The position numbers were made by a program, and so were the translations under genes. The notes beneath the pieces are model-generated. The model saw only the letters and a list, made by a program, of their open reading frames with translations. It made no database searches and had not been told where the DNA came from. This document shows, piece by piece, positions 8,007-17,272 of a DNA stretch of 64,000 nucleotides (its first letter is position 1; each line of letters begins with the position of its first letter). This DNA comes from Aphanothece sp. CMT-3BRIN-NPC111 (GTDB lineage: Bacteria > Cyanobacteriota > Cyanobacteriia > Cyanobacteriales > JAHHGU01). The stretch covers positions 62,001 through 126,000 of the forward strand of contig JAHHGU010000005.1 in the NCBI GenBank assembly GCA_019359765.1. Direction: 5' to 3'.

Positions 8007-8825
8007 ATGCATCGAACCTTTATCCCTGGTATTGCTCCCCCCGAAGTCCAAGCGGAACCTGCTTGGTGGTTCGCCTTTGTCGGCAATAAGTTGCTAATTC
8101 GCCGCCAAGGGACACTCAGCCAAATTCCCAACCTAATGAGCCTCGCAGAGATTGGCTTAGTGCCAGTGCGATCGCAATTTCTCGGCACTCTGGACAATCA
8201 ACCTTGTTACTCGGCGGAACTGCCCAAGGATACAATAGTGCCCAAGGGCATGACTTTGCTAGGACTGCGCGAACTATACGGAACCTTAGACGAGGATTTG
8301 TTTACGTTGAGCGGTCGTGCTATTCAAATTATGGAATGGGATCGCACCCACCAGTATTGCGGCTACTGCGCGACTTTAACAACCCAATTACCTAACGAAC
8401 GTGCTAAGCGTTGTCCCAACTGTAGATTAGTCAATTATCCTCGTCTCTCGCCTGCGGTGATTGTACTCATCTCGCGTGGTGAAGAGCTATTGTTGGCTCG
8501 CGCTTCTCGCTTTCCCAGAGGAATGTATGGTTTGATCGCTGGATTTGTCGAACCGGGAGAATCTCTAGAAGAAACAATCGTGCGCGAAGTCCGCGAGGAA
8601 GTGGGTATTGAGATCGAGGACATTCGCTATTTTGGCTCCCAACCCTGGCCGTTTCCCAACTCACTTATGATTGGATTCACAGCTACCTATGCTAGTGGTG
8701 ACATTGCCATCAACCCGCAAGAATTGGAGGATGCTGCCTGGTTTAGCAAACACAACCTACCGCAACTTCCTCCTAAACTGAGCATTGCCCGAAAACTGCT
8801 CGACTGGTTTATCTCTACTCAATAA
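8007..8825 (+). CDS. nudC: NADH pyrophosphatase (NudC-type Nudix hydrolase)
   Basis: Hydrolyses NAD(H) to NMN(H) and AMP; in bacteria NudC also removes NAD caps from RNA 5' ends. The N-terminal NudC domain is followed by a four-cysteine zinc ribbon (CGYC ... CPNC, about residues 117-137) and the Nudix box GFVEPGESLEETIVREVREE, continuing GI. The NudC-specific SQPWPFPNSLM follows directly. The length of 272 is usual. ATG start at 8007. It stands alone. Confidence 0.93.
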   Translation: MHRTFIPGIAPPEVQAEPAWWFAFVGNKLLIRRQGTLSQIPNLMSLAEIGLVPVRSQFLGTLDNQPCYSAELPKDTIVPKGMTLLGLRELYGTLDEDLFTLSGRAIQIMEWDRTHQYCGYCATLTTQLPNERAKRCPNCRLVNYPRLSPAVIVLISRGEELLLARASRFPRGMYGLIAGFVEPGESLEETIVREVREEVGIEIEDIRYFGSQPWPFPNSLMIGFTATYASGDIAINPQELEDAAWFSKHNLPQLPPKLSIARKLLDWFISTQ

Positions 8826-8918
8826 GCAGTACAATAAGCGATCACCGCAGATTAGGTTTACTGGTCAACCCAACGCCTTATCACTCGCTACTCAATCAAA
8901 TCTATTTCCTAGCACTAT

Positions 8919-9788
8919 TTATACTTTGCCTAATCTCGTATATTTATAAAATAAATCCATTATAGTTTGAGTATTAGCTCCTGGTTTTCCCGTAGAGATA
9001 GTTAATTCATCAATCTGAACTACAGGCATAATTTCTTTATTAGTAGCTGTGATAAAGACCTCATCATAATTACTCAAATCGCTGTAATTAATTGGCTGCT
9101 TAATTATTTCAAATTTATCTTTCGCAAGTTGTAAGACAATCTCTCTGGTGATGCCATTAAGAATATTCTCTTGGGGCGTAATCAGTTTATCTCCTTGAAA
9201 AACAAATAAATTTGTAGTAGTTCCTTCCGACACATGACCCTGCCGATCGACATAGAGCGCTTCAACAGCATTAGTCAGTTTGGCTTGTTGGAGAGCGCTA
9301 ATAGCAGAAATATAATTTAAACTTTTTGCTCCCGGCAAGGAGCGCTCTATTTGCACAGTAATAACTTTGACTCCTTGTTCATAATATTCTCTTAAATATT
9401 CAGTAACAGGAGTGACAATAACCATTAGACTTGGTTTACCCATAGGAGTAATAAAGTCCGTTGAAGAACCACCAGTAACTACAATCCGAATGTTAGCTTC
9501 TGAAAGATTATTGCGCTCAAGTGTATTTTTAGCGATCGCCTCTATTTCCTCAGTTGACCACGGTAAACTTAAGCCGATTATTTTTGCTGAGTTTTGCAAC
9601 CGTTGGACGTGTTCTTGAAGTTTAAAGGGTATCCCGTTATAAGTGCGTATAAAATCAAATACTCCATACCCTCGTACAATTCCTAAATCATTTAGTGGTA
9701 GACAAGCTTGGTCAAATGTGACATATTTACCATTAAGGAAACAAATTGGTTGAGTCATGTTATCTCGGTTATAAGTATTTTTTGCCAT
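8919..9788 (-). CDS. Class IV aminotransferase (branched-chain/D-amino-acid type)
   Basis: Fold-type IV PLP enzyme of 289 residues. RGYGVFDFIRTYNG near the N-terminus and PGAKSLNYI contain the hallmark segments; the lysine in AKSLNY (about residue 165) is the expected Schiff-base residue. EGTTTNLFVF and NGITREIVLQLA bind the cofactor phosphate. The SLNYI form fits branched-chain, D-amino-acid or aminodeoxychorismate-type members, so the substrate is not settled; ilvE-like activity is one option. The longest frame starts at 9788; a second ATG at 9758 (MTQPICFLNGKY) fits the family start better. AT-rich compared with nudC. Confidence 0.85.
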   Translation of the reverse strand: MAKNTYNRDNMTQPICFLNGKYVTFDQACLPLNDLGIVRGYGVFDFIRTYNGIPFKLQEHVQRLQNSAKIIGLSLPWSTEEIEAIAKNTLERNNLSEANIRIVVTGGSSTDFITPMGKPSLMVIVTPVTEYLREYYEQGVKVITVQIERSLPGAKSLNYISAISALQQAKLTNAVEALYVDRQGHVSEGTTTNLFVFQGDKLITPQENILNGITREIVLQLAKDKFEIIKQPINYSDLSNYDEVFITATNKEIMPVVQIDELTISTGKPGANTQTIMDLFYKYTRLGKV

Positions 9789-9860
9789 TGTATGTGAACA
9801 TCATAATACTTGAAAACCTAATATTGACCTGGGAAAGAGGGGTATTACTGCTTGTATTTA

Positions 9861-9937
9861 GGGCTTACGCAGAAAATATCCCCCAACCCAGCTAAAAAGG
9901 GGCGAGGGGATCGAGGTTTCAGGTTTGCGTAAGTCCT
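9861..9937. repeat. MITE-like element, GGACTTACGCA family
   Basis: AGGGCTTACGCA at the left end and TGCGTAAGTCCT at the right end form a 12-base near-perfect terminal inverted repeat around 50 bases of G-rich sequence. The same ends occur at 24663-24764 and half of one at about 15814. No coding sequence inside. Confidence 0.65.
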
Positions 9938-9999
9938 GGTATTTATTTTCTATAGATACGCACCGCGATTACCTCCCGGTGCGTATCTTTGACTTCACC

Positions 10000-10413
10000 T
10001 TATTTGATGGATGCTAGAAGCTGTGATACATCTGCGTGCGCTAATAAAACATCAGGTTCACGCTGGATAGCAGCGTAATATTTTCTTGCAAACTCATTAC
10101 CTACCTCTGATGGTGTAACCAAAGTGCGAGCATTGGCAAACAGATTCTGAAAATCTTCCAGCGATACAGGTTCATCGGCTGAGAGCATTTCGTCAATATG
10201 CACAACAAGCTCAGAGATGCGATGCAACCAAGCAAATTGTTCATGATCCATGACGAGTCTAAGGAGTTCTCCGCTCGATACTCGCCCATACACCTGTTCG
10301 TAAGTAATGCGTTCTGCATCAAGTAACATCCGGTGAAGGTTCAGCAATTTGTTTCGTAGAGCGCGCAGATGTTGATGTTGGCGTATTCTTTGTTGAAGTG
10401 TGTTAGAAGTCAA
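10000..10413 (-). CDS. Hypothetical protein, alpha-helical
   Basis: 137 residues, no recognised family. Predominantly helical and charged (QQRIRQHQHLRALRNKLLNL, then LAHADVSQLLASIK at the end), without membrane or signal segments. The frame has no ATG before residue 29; the TTG at 10413 is preceded at 10 bases by AGGGGGAGG, a strong ribosome site located inside the small frame that lies just upstream, which supports TTG initiation and coupling. Function unknown. Confidence 0.6.
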   Translation of the reverse strand: MTSNTLQQRIRQHQHLRALRNKLLNLHRMLLDAERITYEQVYGRVSSGELLRLVMDHEQFAWLHRISELVVHIDEMLSADEPVSLEDFQNLFANARTLVTPSEVGNEFARKYYAAIQREPDVLLAHADVSQLLASIK

Positions 10414-10560
10414 TGTAACTCATCCTCCCCCTAAGAGAATTTTCAATAGCTTGAATAATTTCAGCTTCAGTATTCATCACAAGTAGGCCGTGGCCTACAA
10501 CTAATTCTTTGAGTGGTAAGCCCATCCCATGGCAAGTTTGCACCCGCTTATAGGGTATAC
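10402..10560 (-). pseudogene. Short coding-like frame upstream of the hypothetical
   Basis: On the minus strand a frame runs from a stop near 10565 to TAA at about 10400, with an internal ATG at 10525 (MGLPLKELVVGHGLLVMNTE, then about 20 more residues ending SYIDF). The sequence looks like the tail of a real protein rather than chance translation, and its last codons overlap the start of the 10413 gene. No upstream start with more protein is visible, so it may be a truncated gene. Confidence 0.3.
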
Positions 10561-10779
10561 AAACTTATCTAGCTGAGTTTATAAAAGCGGAACGGCAAAA
10601 ATCTTGTGGTCTGTTCAACCCCAGGTTAGCTGGTTACGTTCTATGTCAAAGCAGGTGATAATCAACATCATCTTGAAAATAGCTTTTATATAGGATTAAT
10701 CTAATATTAGCATAATCATATATAAAATAAAGAGAGAACAGATAGAGCTTCCACTACTTAAGTATTCGGAAAACCATAT

Positions 10780-11316
10780 ATGTCGCTAGCACACGCAATT
10801 CTGGGCCTCCTTCAGCAAGAAGAGATGACGGGCTACGACCTTAAAACAAGCTGCTTCGATCAATGTATTGCTCACTTGTGGCCCGCAGACCAAGCACAAA
10901 TCTACCGAACTCTCGATAAGCTAGTTGAACAAGGTTGGACTACCTGTAAAGTTGAGATTCAGCGCGATCGCCCCAACCGCAAAGTTTACAGTGTAACTGA
11001 GGCTGGAATAGCTGAATTAATCCAGTGGCTTCAATGCCATCAGCCCTTGCCAAAAGTGCGAGAGCCGTTGCTCATTCAGCTATTTTTCGCAGCACAGTTA
11101 CCGAACGAAGCAATTATTCAACTGCTAAAACAACAGCTAGCAGCACGCCACGAAAAGCTTGCTGAGTGTGAAAGTATTGAGTTACCCACCCTCGGCGATC
11201 AATCTGCTAGTCGCGAACAGATCCTGCAACGGCTTGTACTAGAGCTAGCTATCCGAAGAGAAGAGACTTACATTGATTGGCTGAAGACAGCTATTGATGC
11301 TATTCGCCACCAGTAA
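10780..11316 (+). CDS. PadR-family transcriptional regulator
   Basis: A 178-residue PadR regulator. The winged helix occupies residues 1-80 (SLAHAILGLLQQEEMTGYDL, IYRTLDKLVEQGW, wing around RPNRKVYSVTEAG), followed by a C-terminal helical dimerisation domain (Vir_act_alpha_C type, about 90-175). PadR proteins usually repress detoxification or transport genes. No obvious target is adjacent: the next genes downstream are on the other strand. ATG start at 10780 in an AT-rich upstream spacer. Confidence 0.9.
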   Translation: MSLAHAILGLLQQEEMTGYDLKTSCFDQCIAHLWPADQAQIYRTLDKLVEQGWTTCKVEIQRDRPNRKVYSVTEAGIAELIQWLQCHQPLPKVREPLLIQLFFAAQLPNEAIIQLLKQQLAARHEKLAECESIELPTLGDQSASREQILQRLVLELAIRREETYIDWLKTAIDAIRHQ

Positions 11317-11366
11317 TTTTTGGGTTGCTTATAGCAATTCCCGAAAATGCTGCTACACATCCTAGT

Positions 11367-11394
11367 GTAGAGACGCGAAATTTCGCGTCTCTAC
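11367..11394. repeat. 28-bp perfect palindrome (GTAGAGACG family)
   Basis: GTAGAGACGCGAAA is followed immediately by its exact reverse complement. An identical palindrome is at 22782-22809. It lies between the ends of two convergent genes, so it could serve as a bidirectional terminator structure, but there is no T run. Confidence 0.8.
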
Positions 11395-12336
11395 TTATGA
11401 GGCTGAAGACCGTTCTAGTGCTGCTCGGTTCCAATTTCCTTTGTTTGCAGCTGCCTCGTAAGCGCTTTGAAAAAAGGTAAGGAGCAGAGCATCTGCATCG
11501 TCAGCCTGCCGCACTGCTTCATAAGGAAGAACAAACTCTTGCATCTGAGAGCTATAAAATGCCTCTTTTGGCTGGACGGGGTAATCTCGGAACCCCTCCG
11601 GTTCCGGGTAGGCGTAGGCGTAAAAAACAGGCTCCTCCACTAACCCACCGCCTGGCCAAAAGCCACAACTACTACAGGAGTGCGAATACGCCTCTCGCGT
11701 CACCGAATCTGCCAGATGAGGAATACCACCTGGATGCTCTGGGGCAGCATCTCCAGAAAAGCGGGTCACAGCGAGGTCAAAGCTACCCCAGAAAAAATGC
11801 ACGGGGCTGCATTTACCGATAAAGCGGGAGCGGAACGCTGTCATCACCCTGTCTGCCTGCACGAGAATCCGCCAAAGCCGCTGTGCGTATTCCGGATCGT
11901 AAGCTGCATGTTGGTGATCTTCGTCAAATGGAATTGGCTCCGTGACTTCCTGTGGCATTGTCCAAATTTGAACTTCGATGCCCAAGGCACTCAGCTTACT
12001 CATTACCTCTTGGTAAAAATCTGCTACAGAGCGGGGAACGAGTGGAATTGTTTCAGTAGTGCCGTCGCTCGTCTCGATTTCTAAGCAATGTTTGAGAAAA
12101 TCAAAACTAATCTCAAAGGTGCGGGTGCCATAAGGAATGGAAGAAGTTGTCAGTCCGCGCGGCGTTACATATAGGGTGGAATGCCACCAGTGGTTAATTT
12201 GGGGAGCTAGAGCCAGCCTAATTTTGCCGACTATTTGAGTCCACAGCTGTAATGTTTCATAGGTATCTTGCCATGCTGCCACGGGCAAGCTGGGCCAGGT
12301 GGTATCGATAGACGTGCCAGGAACGGGATCTGCCAT
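11395..12336 (-). CDS. DUF5996 family protein
   Basis: 313 residues matching DUF5996: WPSLPVAAWQDTYETLQLWTQ at the start, NHWWHSTLYVTPRGLTTSSI, FDFLKHCLEI, then HFFWGSFDLAVTRFSG and SHSCSSCGFWPGG in the centre. Cytosolic, no signal peptide. The biochemical role of the family is unknown. It is separated by about 150 bases from the aldo/keto reductase gene upstream on the same strand; co-transcription is possible. Confidence 0.85.
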   Translation of the reverse strand: MADPVPGTSIDTTWPSLPVAAWQDTYETLQLWTQIVGKIRLALAPQINHWWHSTLYVTPRGLTTSSIPYGTRTFEISFDFLKHCLEIETSDGTTETIPLVPRSVADFYQEVMSKLSALGIEVQIWTMPQEVTEPIPFDEDHQHAAYDPEYAQRLWRILVQADRVMTAFRSRFIGKCSPVHFFWGSFDLAVTRFSGDAAPEHPGGIPHLADSVTREAYSHSCSSCGFWPGGGLVEEPVFYAYAYPEPEGFRDYPVQPKEAFYSSQMQEFVLPYEAVRQADDADALLLTFFQSAYEAAANKGNWNRAALERSSAS

Positions 12337-12483
12337 AACTAATAGTTATTGTGTTGATGTTCATAAGGAAAAAAGCTGAAATCCCCTCAGCTCATGCACA
12401 GCATCATTCACCAGCCCCCCATCCTGCAAATTGTTCTGGCAAATAAGGACATCTAATTTGCCAGAAGATTTGCCCAAAAAATG

Positions 12484-13470
12484 TCAGCGGTTCACCCAGC
12501 CCATCATTGATGCCGGATAGCGTGGCCCACTGGCGACGTCCTTGGGTGCTACTTCGTCGATGCGCTGCAAGTCCTCTGGTGTCAAGTTTACTTCCAAGGC
12601 GGCGATATTTTCTTCCAAGTACTTCCGCCGCTTGGTGCCGGGAATGGGAACGATGTCTGAGCCTTGTGCCAACACCCACGCTAGAGCCAGTTGCGCTGGT
12701 TGGCACCCTTTCTCCTGGGCTATTTCCCCAATACGTTGCACTAATTCCAGATTTTTCTGAAAGTTGTCCCCCTGAAAACGCGGCGAATGGCGGCGGTAAT
12801 CATCAGGAGCCAGATCATCAAAGCTTTTGATCTGCCCTGTGAGAAAACCCCGACCGAGGGGACTATAGGCAACGAAGCCAATGCCTAGATCTCTACAGGT
12901 GGCAAGAACCTTATCTTCCGGATCACGACTCCATAGGGAATACTCGGTCTGCAAGGCGGCGATCGCATGTACGGAGCAAGCACGGCGCAAAGTCTCAGAT
13001 CCGGCTTCCGAGAGTCCCAAATATCTTACCTTGCCTTCTTGAACTAATTGAGCCATCGCGCCGACGGTTTCCTCAATCGGTGTCTCTGGATCAACACGGT
13101 GCTGATAGTAAAGGTCGATTGTCTCTACACCAAGACGACGCAAGCTGGCCTCGCAAGCGGAGCGAACATACTCCGGCTTGCCATTGACAGCGCGATCGCT
13201 AGGATCTGCACCGCGAACAATGCCAAACTTAGTGGCTAATATTACTTGGTCACGGCGATCGCGAATCGCTCGTCCAACCAACTCCTCGTTTGTGAATGGC
13301 CCATACATATCGGCGGTGTCGAGAAAATTTAGTCCTAACTCCAGCGCCCGATGAATAGTGGCAATTGATTCACTATCATCGCGGTTGCCATAAAATTCTG
13401 ACATCCCCATGCAACCCAAGCCAATTGCTGAGACGGTAAGCCCACTTTGTCCTAACTGTCGTGTCTTCAA
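12484..13470 (-). CDS. Aldo/keto reductase
   Basis: NADPH-dependent (beta/alpha)8 oxidoreductase, 328 residues, of the AKR13/YajO-like type. The start is [30 protein letters not shown] holds the catalytic Asp and Tyr (about residues 52-57), LATKFG the Lys, and YYQHRVDP the His. The NADP-binding end is [15 protein letters not shown]. The start codon is TTG at 13470, preceded by AAAGGAAA at about 7 bases. Substrate unknown; such enzymes reduce reactive aldehydes. A second, distinct family member lies at 47022-47984. Confidence 0.92.
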   Translation of the reverse strand: MKTRQLGQSGLTVSAIGLGCMGMSEFYGNRDDSESIATIHRALELGLNFLDTADMYGPFTNEELVGRAIRDRRDQVILATKFGIVRGADPSDRAVNGKPEYVRSACEASLRRLGVETIDLYYQHRVDPETPIEETVGAMAQLVQEGKVRYLGLSEAGSETLRRACSVHAIAALQTEYSLWSRDPEDKVLATCRDLGIGFVAYSPLGRGFLTGQIKSFDDLAPDDYRRHSPRFQGDNFQKNLELVQRIGEIAQEKGCQPAQLALAWVLAQGSDIVPIPGTKRRKYLEENIAALEVNLTPEDLQRIDEVAPKDVASGPRYPASMMGWVNR

Positions 13471-13621
13471 AGCTAATTTCCTTTCACGTCTGATCTACTA
13501 CTTCCAGCCTCAAGTTTCTGGCTTAGTTTCTTTCCGCCAGAAGAATACTGATTAAACAAACCACTAAGGCACAAAGACACAAAGTAAAAAGATAGGTAAT
13601 CTTGTACTGGGAAGAAAGTAA

Positions 13622-14488
13622 CTACTGCTGCCTGAGAGCAGGTACATCGAACGTGTAAGTTTCGCCATGATTCAGGTACTTGACCTTATTTTGCAGGCCA
13701 ACTGCCTCGACTTCCTTCATGAAATCCTCAATCGGCGACTTCATCACCGTGTAGTCATTAAAGTGGATTGGTATAGCAGTATGCGGAGCGATAAGCTGAA
13801 TTGCCTCCACTCCTTGCTTTCCATCCATAGTCAATAGAACGCCGAGAACCCTTGTTCCTCCCAGGTGTATGAGAGCCAAGTCAATATCCGGATATCTTTT
13901 AGGAATCTCCTTAAATTGGTCGTAGACGAGCGTATCTCCACTAATGTAGAGCCGGAGTCCGTTGGGAAAATCCGGAGTTTTAAACTCTAGTACGCTTCCC
14001 ATCACAGGTGGTAACGCTGCTGCTAATGCCCCAGGTCCATGCCTTCCAGGCATCGCAGTAATACAAAGTTGGGCATCGCCTTTAACCACATTCAGCGTTT
14101 CCCACGTATTAAGTCCATGCGTTGAGTTAAACCCTTTTTTATTGAGCTTAGCTGTCGCGTGGTTTGTGGTAACGATGGGAATAATTTTGTTTAGTTTTTG
14201 CTCTACCACACGGTCAAAATGATCTTCGTGCATATGCGATAGCACCAGCAAGTCGATCGGAGGCAGCTCCTCTATCTCTATTGCCGGATTTTTCCGACGA
14301 GCGGAAGTAATTCCATAACCCAGATGTACGTGCTCACCCTGATGGAGAAAATTCGGGTCAGTTAAGATTGTGAATCCTGCGTAGCGAAGGATGACAGTTG
14401 CATTGCCAATAAAGAAGAGCGAACCGCTCTGCATATCGGGTTTGCTATTGCCTACAGGAATAACGAGTTCTCTTGTTGCGTTCATCAT
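13622..14488 (-). CDS. MBL-fold metallohydrolase
   Basis: Metallo-beta-lactamase fold protein of about 288 residues, related to UlaG/NAPE-PLD-like hydrolases. The metal-binding motif LSHMHEDHFD (HxHxDH) is intact, PGRHGPG supplies the next His, YISGDTLVYD the bridging Asp, and IPIHFNDY the last His. The long frame starts at 14563, but the MM pair at 14488/14485 (MMNATRELVIPVGNS) begins the conserved part and is chosen. Substrate unknown. It precedes a DoxX gene on the same strand by about 75 bases. Confidence 0.88.
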   Translation of the reverse strand: MMNATRELVIPVGNSKPDMQSGSLFFIGNATVILRYAGFTILTDPNFLHQGEHVHLGYGITSARRKNPAIEIEELPPIDLLVLSHMHEDHFDRVVEQKLNKIIPIVTTNHATAKLNKKGFNSTHGLNTWETLNVVKGDAQLCITAMPGRHGPGALAAALPPVMGSVLEFKTPDFPNGLRLYISGDTLVYDQFKEIPKRYPDIDLALIHLGGTRVLGVLLTMDGKQGVEAIQLIAPHTAIPIHFNDYTVMKSPIEDFMKEVEAVGLQNKVKYLNHGETYTFDVPALRQQ

Positions 14489-14638
14489 AATGAAAGTACC
14501 TTGATATTTTCTAGTTGTTATATCTAACGCCAGGTTGGTCAAAATCTTAGCTTCATCTTGCATTCCCCAAATCGGATTTTATTCCTTTCTATGCAGTTAT
14601 TTTTTAGCGAAGCTAAGGGGATAGGGCTTGTTGCTAGT

Positions 14639-15010
14639 TTATTCTTTGGTGAACCACCAAGCCCAGGTAACTAAAAGCGCCTGAAAGGGAAGCCGTAACC
14701 AAATTAGGGGCGGATCGTGGGGAAGAGCTTCAACTGCTATGTTATTAACAGCTTGGTTTATATTTGCTGGAAAAACAGCAATATAAAGTACCACGAGAAT
14801 CCAGGCAGCAGCACGGCTCACGCGCGGGATTAATAACCCGGCTCCACCCAGGATTTCAAAGAACCCACTAATATAGACAAGTTCTAGATGGTAGGGAAGA
14901 TAGTCAGGCACAATCCGAACAAAAGGATCTGGATTAGTAAAGTGCAGCGCACCAACCACTACCATTACTACACCGAGGATTATTTGGAAGGCTATTTTGT
15001 ATTTCTTCAT
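14639..15010 (-). CDS. DoxX-family membrane protein
   Basis: 123 residues, four predicted membrane helices. The DoxX-type segment LVYISGFFEILGGAGLLIP follows the first helix (IILGVVMVVVGALHFTNPDPF), and the last helix is ALLVTWAWWFT. DoxX relatives in bacteria occur with oxidoreductases and stress genes; a specific role cannot be assigned. It lies in a minus-strand run with an SRPBCC-like gene upstream and the MBL-fold gene downstream. Confidence 0.85.
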   Translation of the reverse strand: MKKYKIAFQIILGVVMVVVGALHFTNPDPFVRIVPDYLPYHLELVYISGFFEILGGAGLLIPRVSRAAAWILVVLYIAVFPANINQAVNNIAVEALPHDPPLIWLRLPFQALLVTWAWWFTKE

Positions 15011-15094
15011 GTGCTAAGACAAAGGCTTGATTAACTCCTAAGTAATAAAAATTATGGTTTTTGATTGAATAATCTCCAATCTGACGCTCAAATA

Positions 15095-15697
15095 TTAGAC
15101 TTGAACCCTAACCTTAGAGTTATGGTTAGCTTCGCTCTCAGCTAAATGTTTTAACCTCAAAAACTGCTGGCGCATCATAAATAAGTCTCCCCACGGCAGT
15201 ACCCAACGCATCCATGACCAAAAGCTATTCCTGGGATAGCGAACATGCCCTTTGAGAACAAGACGAGAAGTGTTCTGTGTTATCGGAAAAACAACATAAC
15301 TGGCGGCGATCGCACCAAACATAGAAATGGCTCGTTCTGAGTCCATTACTATCGTCAAATGTTGATTCTTCTCAAACTCAACTAGCTTAAAGATGTCCAT
15401 TACCCTTTGTCCCAGTGCTAAATTTTCCACACCTGGAAGCAGTTGTTTCGGAATCGGGTGACTTATTCTGGACTTTGGAACCTCAAAAAACGCCCTTTCC
15501 AGATAATCAATCCAGTCATAGCTGTAAGAAGCTACCTTGAGCTGGCATAACCACCGGAATAGGATTTGAGTCGGTGCGTTTACATCAATGGCACGGAAAT
15601 ATGCTTCGTCACTATTGTCTATATAGCGATCGCACGGAAACGACATCAGCCTCTCTTCATGCGTAGACCCCCAAGTGTATGCAATGCCTCGTTCCAT
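15095..15697 (-). CDS. SRPBCC-like polyketide cyclase/START-fold protein
   Basis: 200 residues. AYFRAIDVNAPTQILFRWLCQLKVASYSYDWID and LTIVMDSERAISMFGAIAASYVVFP have the pattern of SRPBCC (START-like) ligand-binding proteins, with a positively charged hydrophobic end (SFWSWMRWVLPWGDLFMMRQQ) that may contact membranes. Two starts are possible: 15697 or ATG at 15646 (MSFPCDRYI), from which homologous sequence seems to begin. Ligand unknown. It is the first gene of a three-gene minus-strand run with DoxX and the MBL-fold protein. Confidence 0.65.
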   Translation of the reverse strand: MERGIAYTWGSTHEERLMSFPCDRYIDNSDEAYFRAIDVNAPTQILFRWLCQLKVASYSYDWIDYLERAFFEVPKSRISHPIPKQLLPGVENLALGQRVMDIFKLVEFEKNQHLTIVMDSERAISMFGAIAASYVVFPITQNTSRLVLKGHVRYPRNSFWSWMRWVLPWGDLFMMRQQFLRLKHLAESEANHNSKVRVQV

Positions 15698-16129
15698 ATT
15701 GACTTTGCCATTGCTCAGCTTAAGTGCATCCTAATTCTTGGATAATAAAGCCTGCCTCTAGCGGCGGTAATAGTTAGTCTTACCCTACCGATTTTTTTTA
15801 TTTGGTCAGAATTAGGGCTTACGCAACCACTCTAGGGAACAAGAGCAATAAGGTAGCGGAGTCAGGGGCAATACCTCTCTTTACCTAAGGTTTTGTTATT
15901 AGGGTTACACATAAGCTCAACACGCCATAGCACTTTAGGTAGATACATTTAGCTTATAATATATAGTAAATATACTGATGTATTAGTAAAACATTTAAGC
16001 TATATTTTTTTAAGATGTAGTTTTGGGCTTTCTAAATAAACTAGAGAAGGGGGACTATTTAGCTATAAGTATGTTTACGAAAGAAAGTAGTTTTACAAAT
16101 TCTATAATAAGCCTTAAATAAGGAAAAAA
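15698..16129. other. Spacer with one end of a MITE-like element
   Basis: No gene seen. AGGGCTTACGCA at about 15814 is one end of the element family found complete at 9861 and 24663, but no second end follows within 150 bases. The rest is AT-rich and should hold the promoters of the minus-strand SRPBCC gene and of the small plus-strand gene at 16130. Confidence 0.5.
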
Positions 16130-16276
16130 ATGTTGTTAATATTTATTTTGGGAATAGCCGCTACTTTGATTTTTGCGTCAGCTTGCGTTATTTTGTTAGC
16201 ATTTTTTTCTAGCAGTGATGATCCTTGGGATACAGACGACTTTGTTGCAGGAAAATCTGGAGTAAAATTGAACTAA
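16130..16276 (+). CDS. 48-residue small membrane protein
   Basis: An ATG preceded by AAGGA at 5 bases opens a 48-codon frame. The first 27 residues form a membrane helix (MLLIFILGIAATLIFASACV, then ILLAFF), followed by an acidic tail (SSSDDPWDTDDF). Short one-helix proteins with an acidic tail are common in cyanobacteria; no family was recognised. It lies alone 250 bases before a Nudix gene on the same strand. Confidence 0.55.
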   Translation: MLLIFILGIAATLIFASACVILLAFFSSSDDPWDTDDFVAGKSGVKLN

Positions 16277-16532
16277 AACCAGCCTTGTCAAGGAGTGCTG
16301 TACCCTCACACCACCTCCAGCATTTGAGATCATGTTTCTAGAGGCACACCGTATAACTCCTTTTCAGTCCTCTGAAGCGATATTTTTTACCTGTGCCTAA
16401 TTTAGAATTGCCACCATTTGACCTACTTGTCCCATTCCACCTCGACTTGTGTCAGATACCCTATGACTCCAATTTGATAAAATAGGCGCATTTAAATAGT
16501 AGATTAAGCAATCAGGAAATAGGAACAGTTTC

Positions 16533-17075
16533 ATGGTAAGAAAAAATGGTCCTTGGAGTATACAAGATACAACTCAGAAATATGAAAATTCATTTATTGA
16601 TGTTCGTGAAGACCAGGTATTAACTCCTGACGGGCAACAAGGGACTTATGGTACTGTCAAAATGAAGCCTGCTGTGGGGGTGCTGCCAATAGATGGCGAT
16701 CGCATTTGTTATCTGATCCGGCAATTTCGCTATGCTCTTGGGCGCGAGAGCCTTGAAGTAGTGTGTGGTGCCATTGACGATCAAGAACCTCCCTTAGAAG
16801 CAGCACAACGGGAACTTAAAGAAGAACTCGGAATAGAAGCCGATGAATGGAGCGATCTTGGTATTCTTGATCTCGATACATCTATCGTTCAGTGTCCCAT
16901 ACACCTATTTTTAGCAAAGAACTTAACTTTCACCGAGACTCAACGTGAAGGGACAGAAACAATGGTTACAGTCAAAATGCCCTTCGATGAGGCAATTCAG
17001 AAGGTAATGGATAGTACTATTACCCACTCCCCCAGCTGCGTGCTGCTCCTCAAAGCGCAGAAAGCCGAGAATTAA
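16533..17075 (+). CDS. Nudix hydrolase, ADP-ribose pyrophosphatase type
   Basis: 180 residues. The Nudix box is complete: GAIDDQEPPLEAAQRELKEE, then LGI (GX5EX7REUXEEXGU). The N-terminal beta-rich part (ENSFIDVREDQVLTPDG, then YLIRQFRYALGRESLEVVCG) fits ADP-ribose or nucleoside-diphosphate-sugar pyrophosphatases. ATG start at 16533 with AGGAA 7 bases upstream. It is flanked downstream by a MITE-like element. Substrate specificity is inferred from the family only. Confidence 0.9.
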   Translation: MVRKNGPWSIQDTTQKYENSFIDVREDQVLTPDGQQGTYGTVKMKPAVGVLPIDGDRICYLIRQFRYALGRESLEVVCGAIDDQEPPLEAAQRELKEELGIEADEWSDLGILDLDTSIVQCPIHLFLAKNLTFTETQREGTETMVTVKMPFDEAIQKVMDSTITHSPSCVLLLKAQKAEN

Positions 17076-17115
17076 CATCTTATGTTTTTTAAAATTTCTC
17101 TACTTAATCCACAAA

Positions 17116-17228
17116 TATAGCAATCCTAAATCATTTGTTAACTTTATCTAGAGCTTTTTCCTTCGTGCCTTTGCGTCTTTGTGGTTCATTAGAAAAGTAT
17201 TTTTCACAAATCAAATAGGACTACTATA
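17116..17228. mobile_element. MITE-like element, TATAGCAATCC family (copy A)
   Basis: 113 bp. The left end TATAGCAATCCTAAATCATT and the reverse complement of the right end, TATAGTAGTCCTATTTGATT, match at 15 of 20 positions, giving terminal inverted repeats with TA at both borders. The interior has no ORF. A related 114-bp copy lies at 18292 on the other side of the alpha/beta hydrolase gene. Confidence 0.65.
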
Positions 17229-17272
17229 GTTAAAACTTTTGCCCATATGTACTAGCTAATTTGGGCTTAAAT

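Noticed and set aside
8007..8825. Possible membership of nudC in the defence cluster
   Set aside because: It is on the opposite strand with 170 bases spacing and is a conserved housekeeping type.
11680..12084. 134-residue plus-strand frame
   Set aside because: Antisense shadow of the DUF5996 gene, which has clear family motifs on the minus strand.
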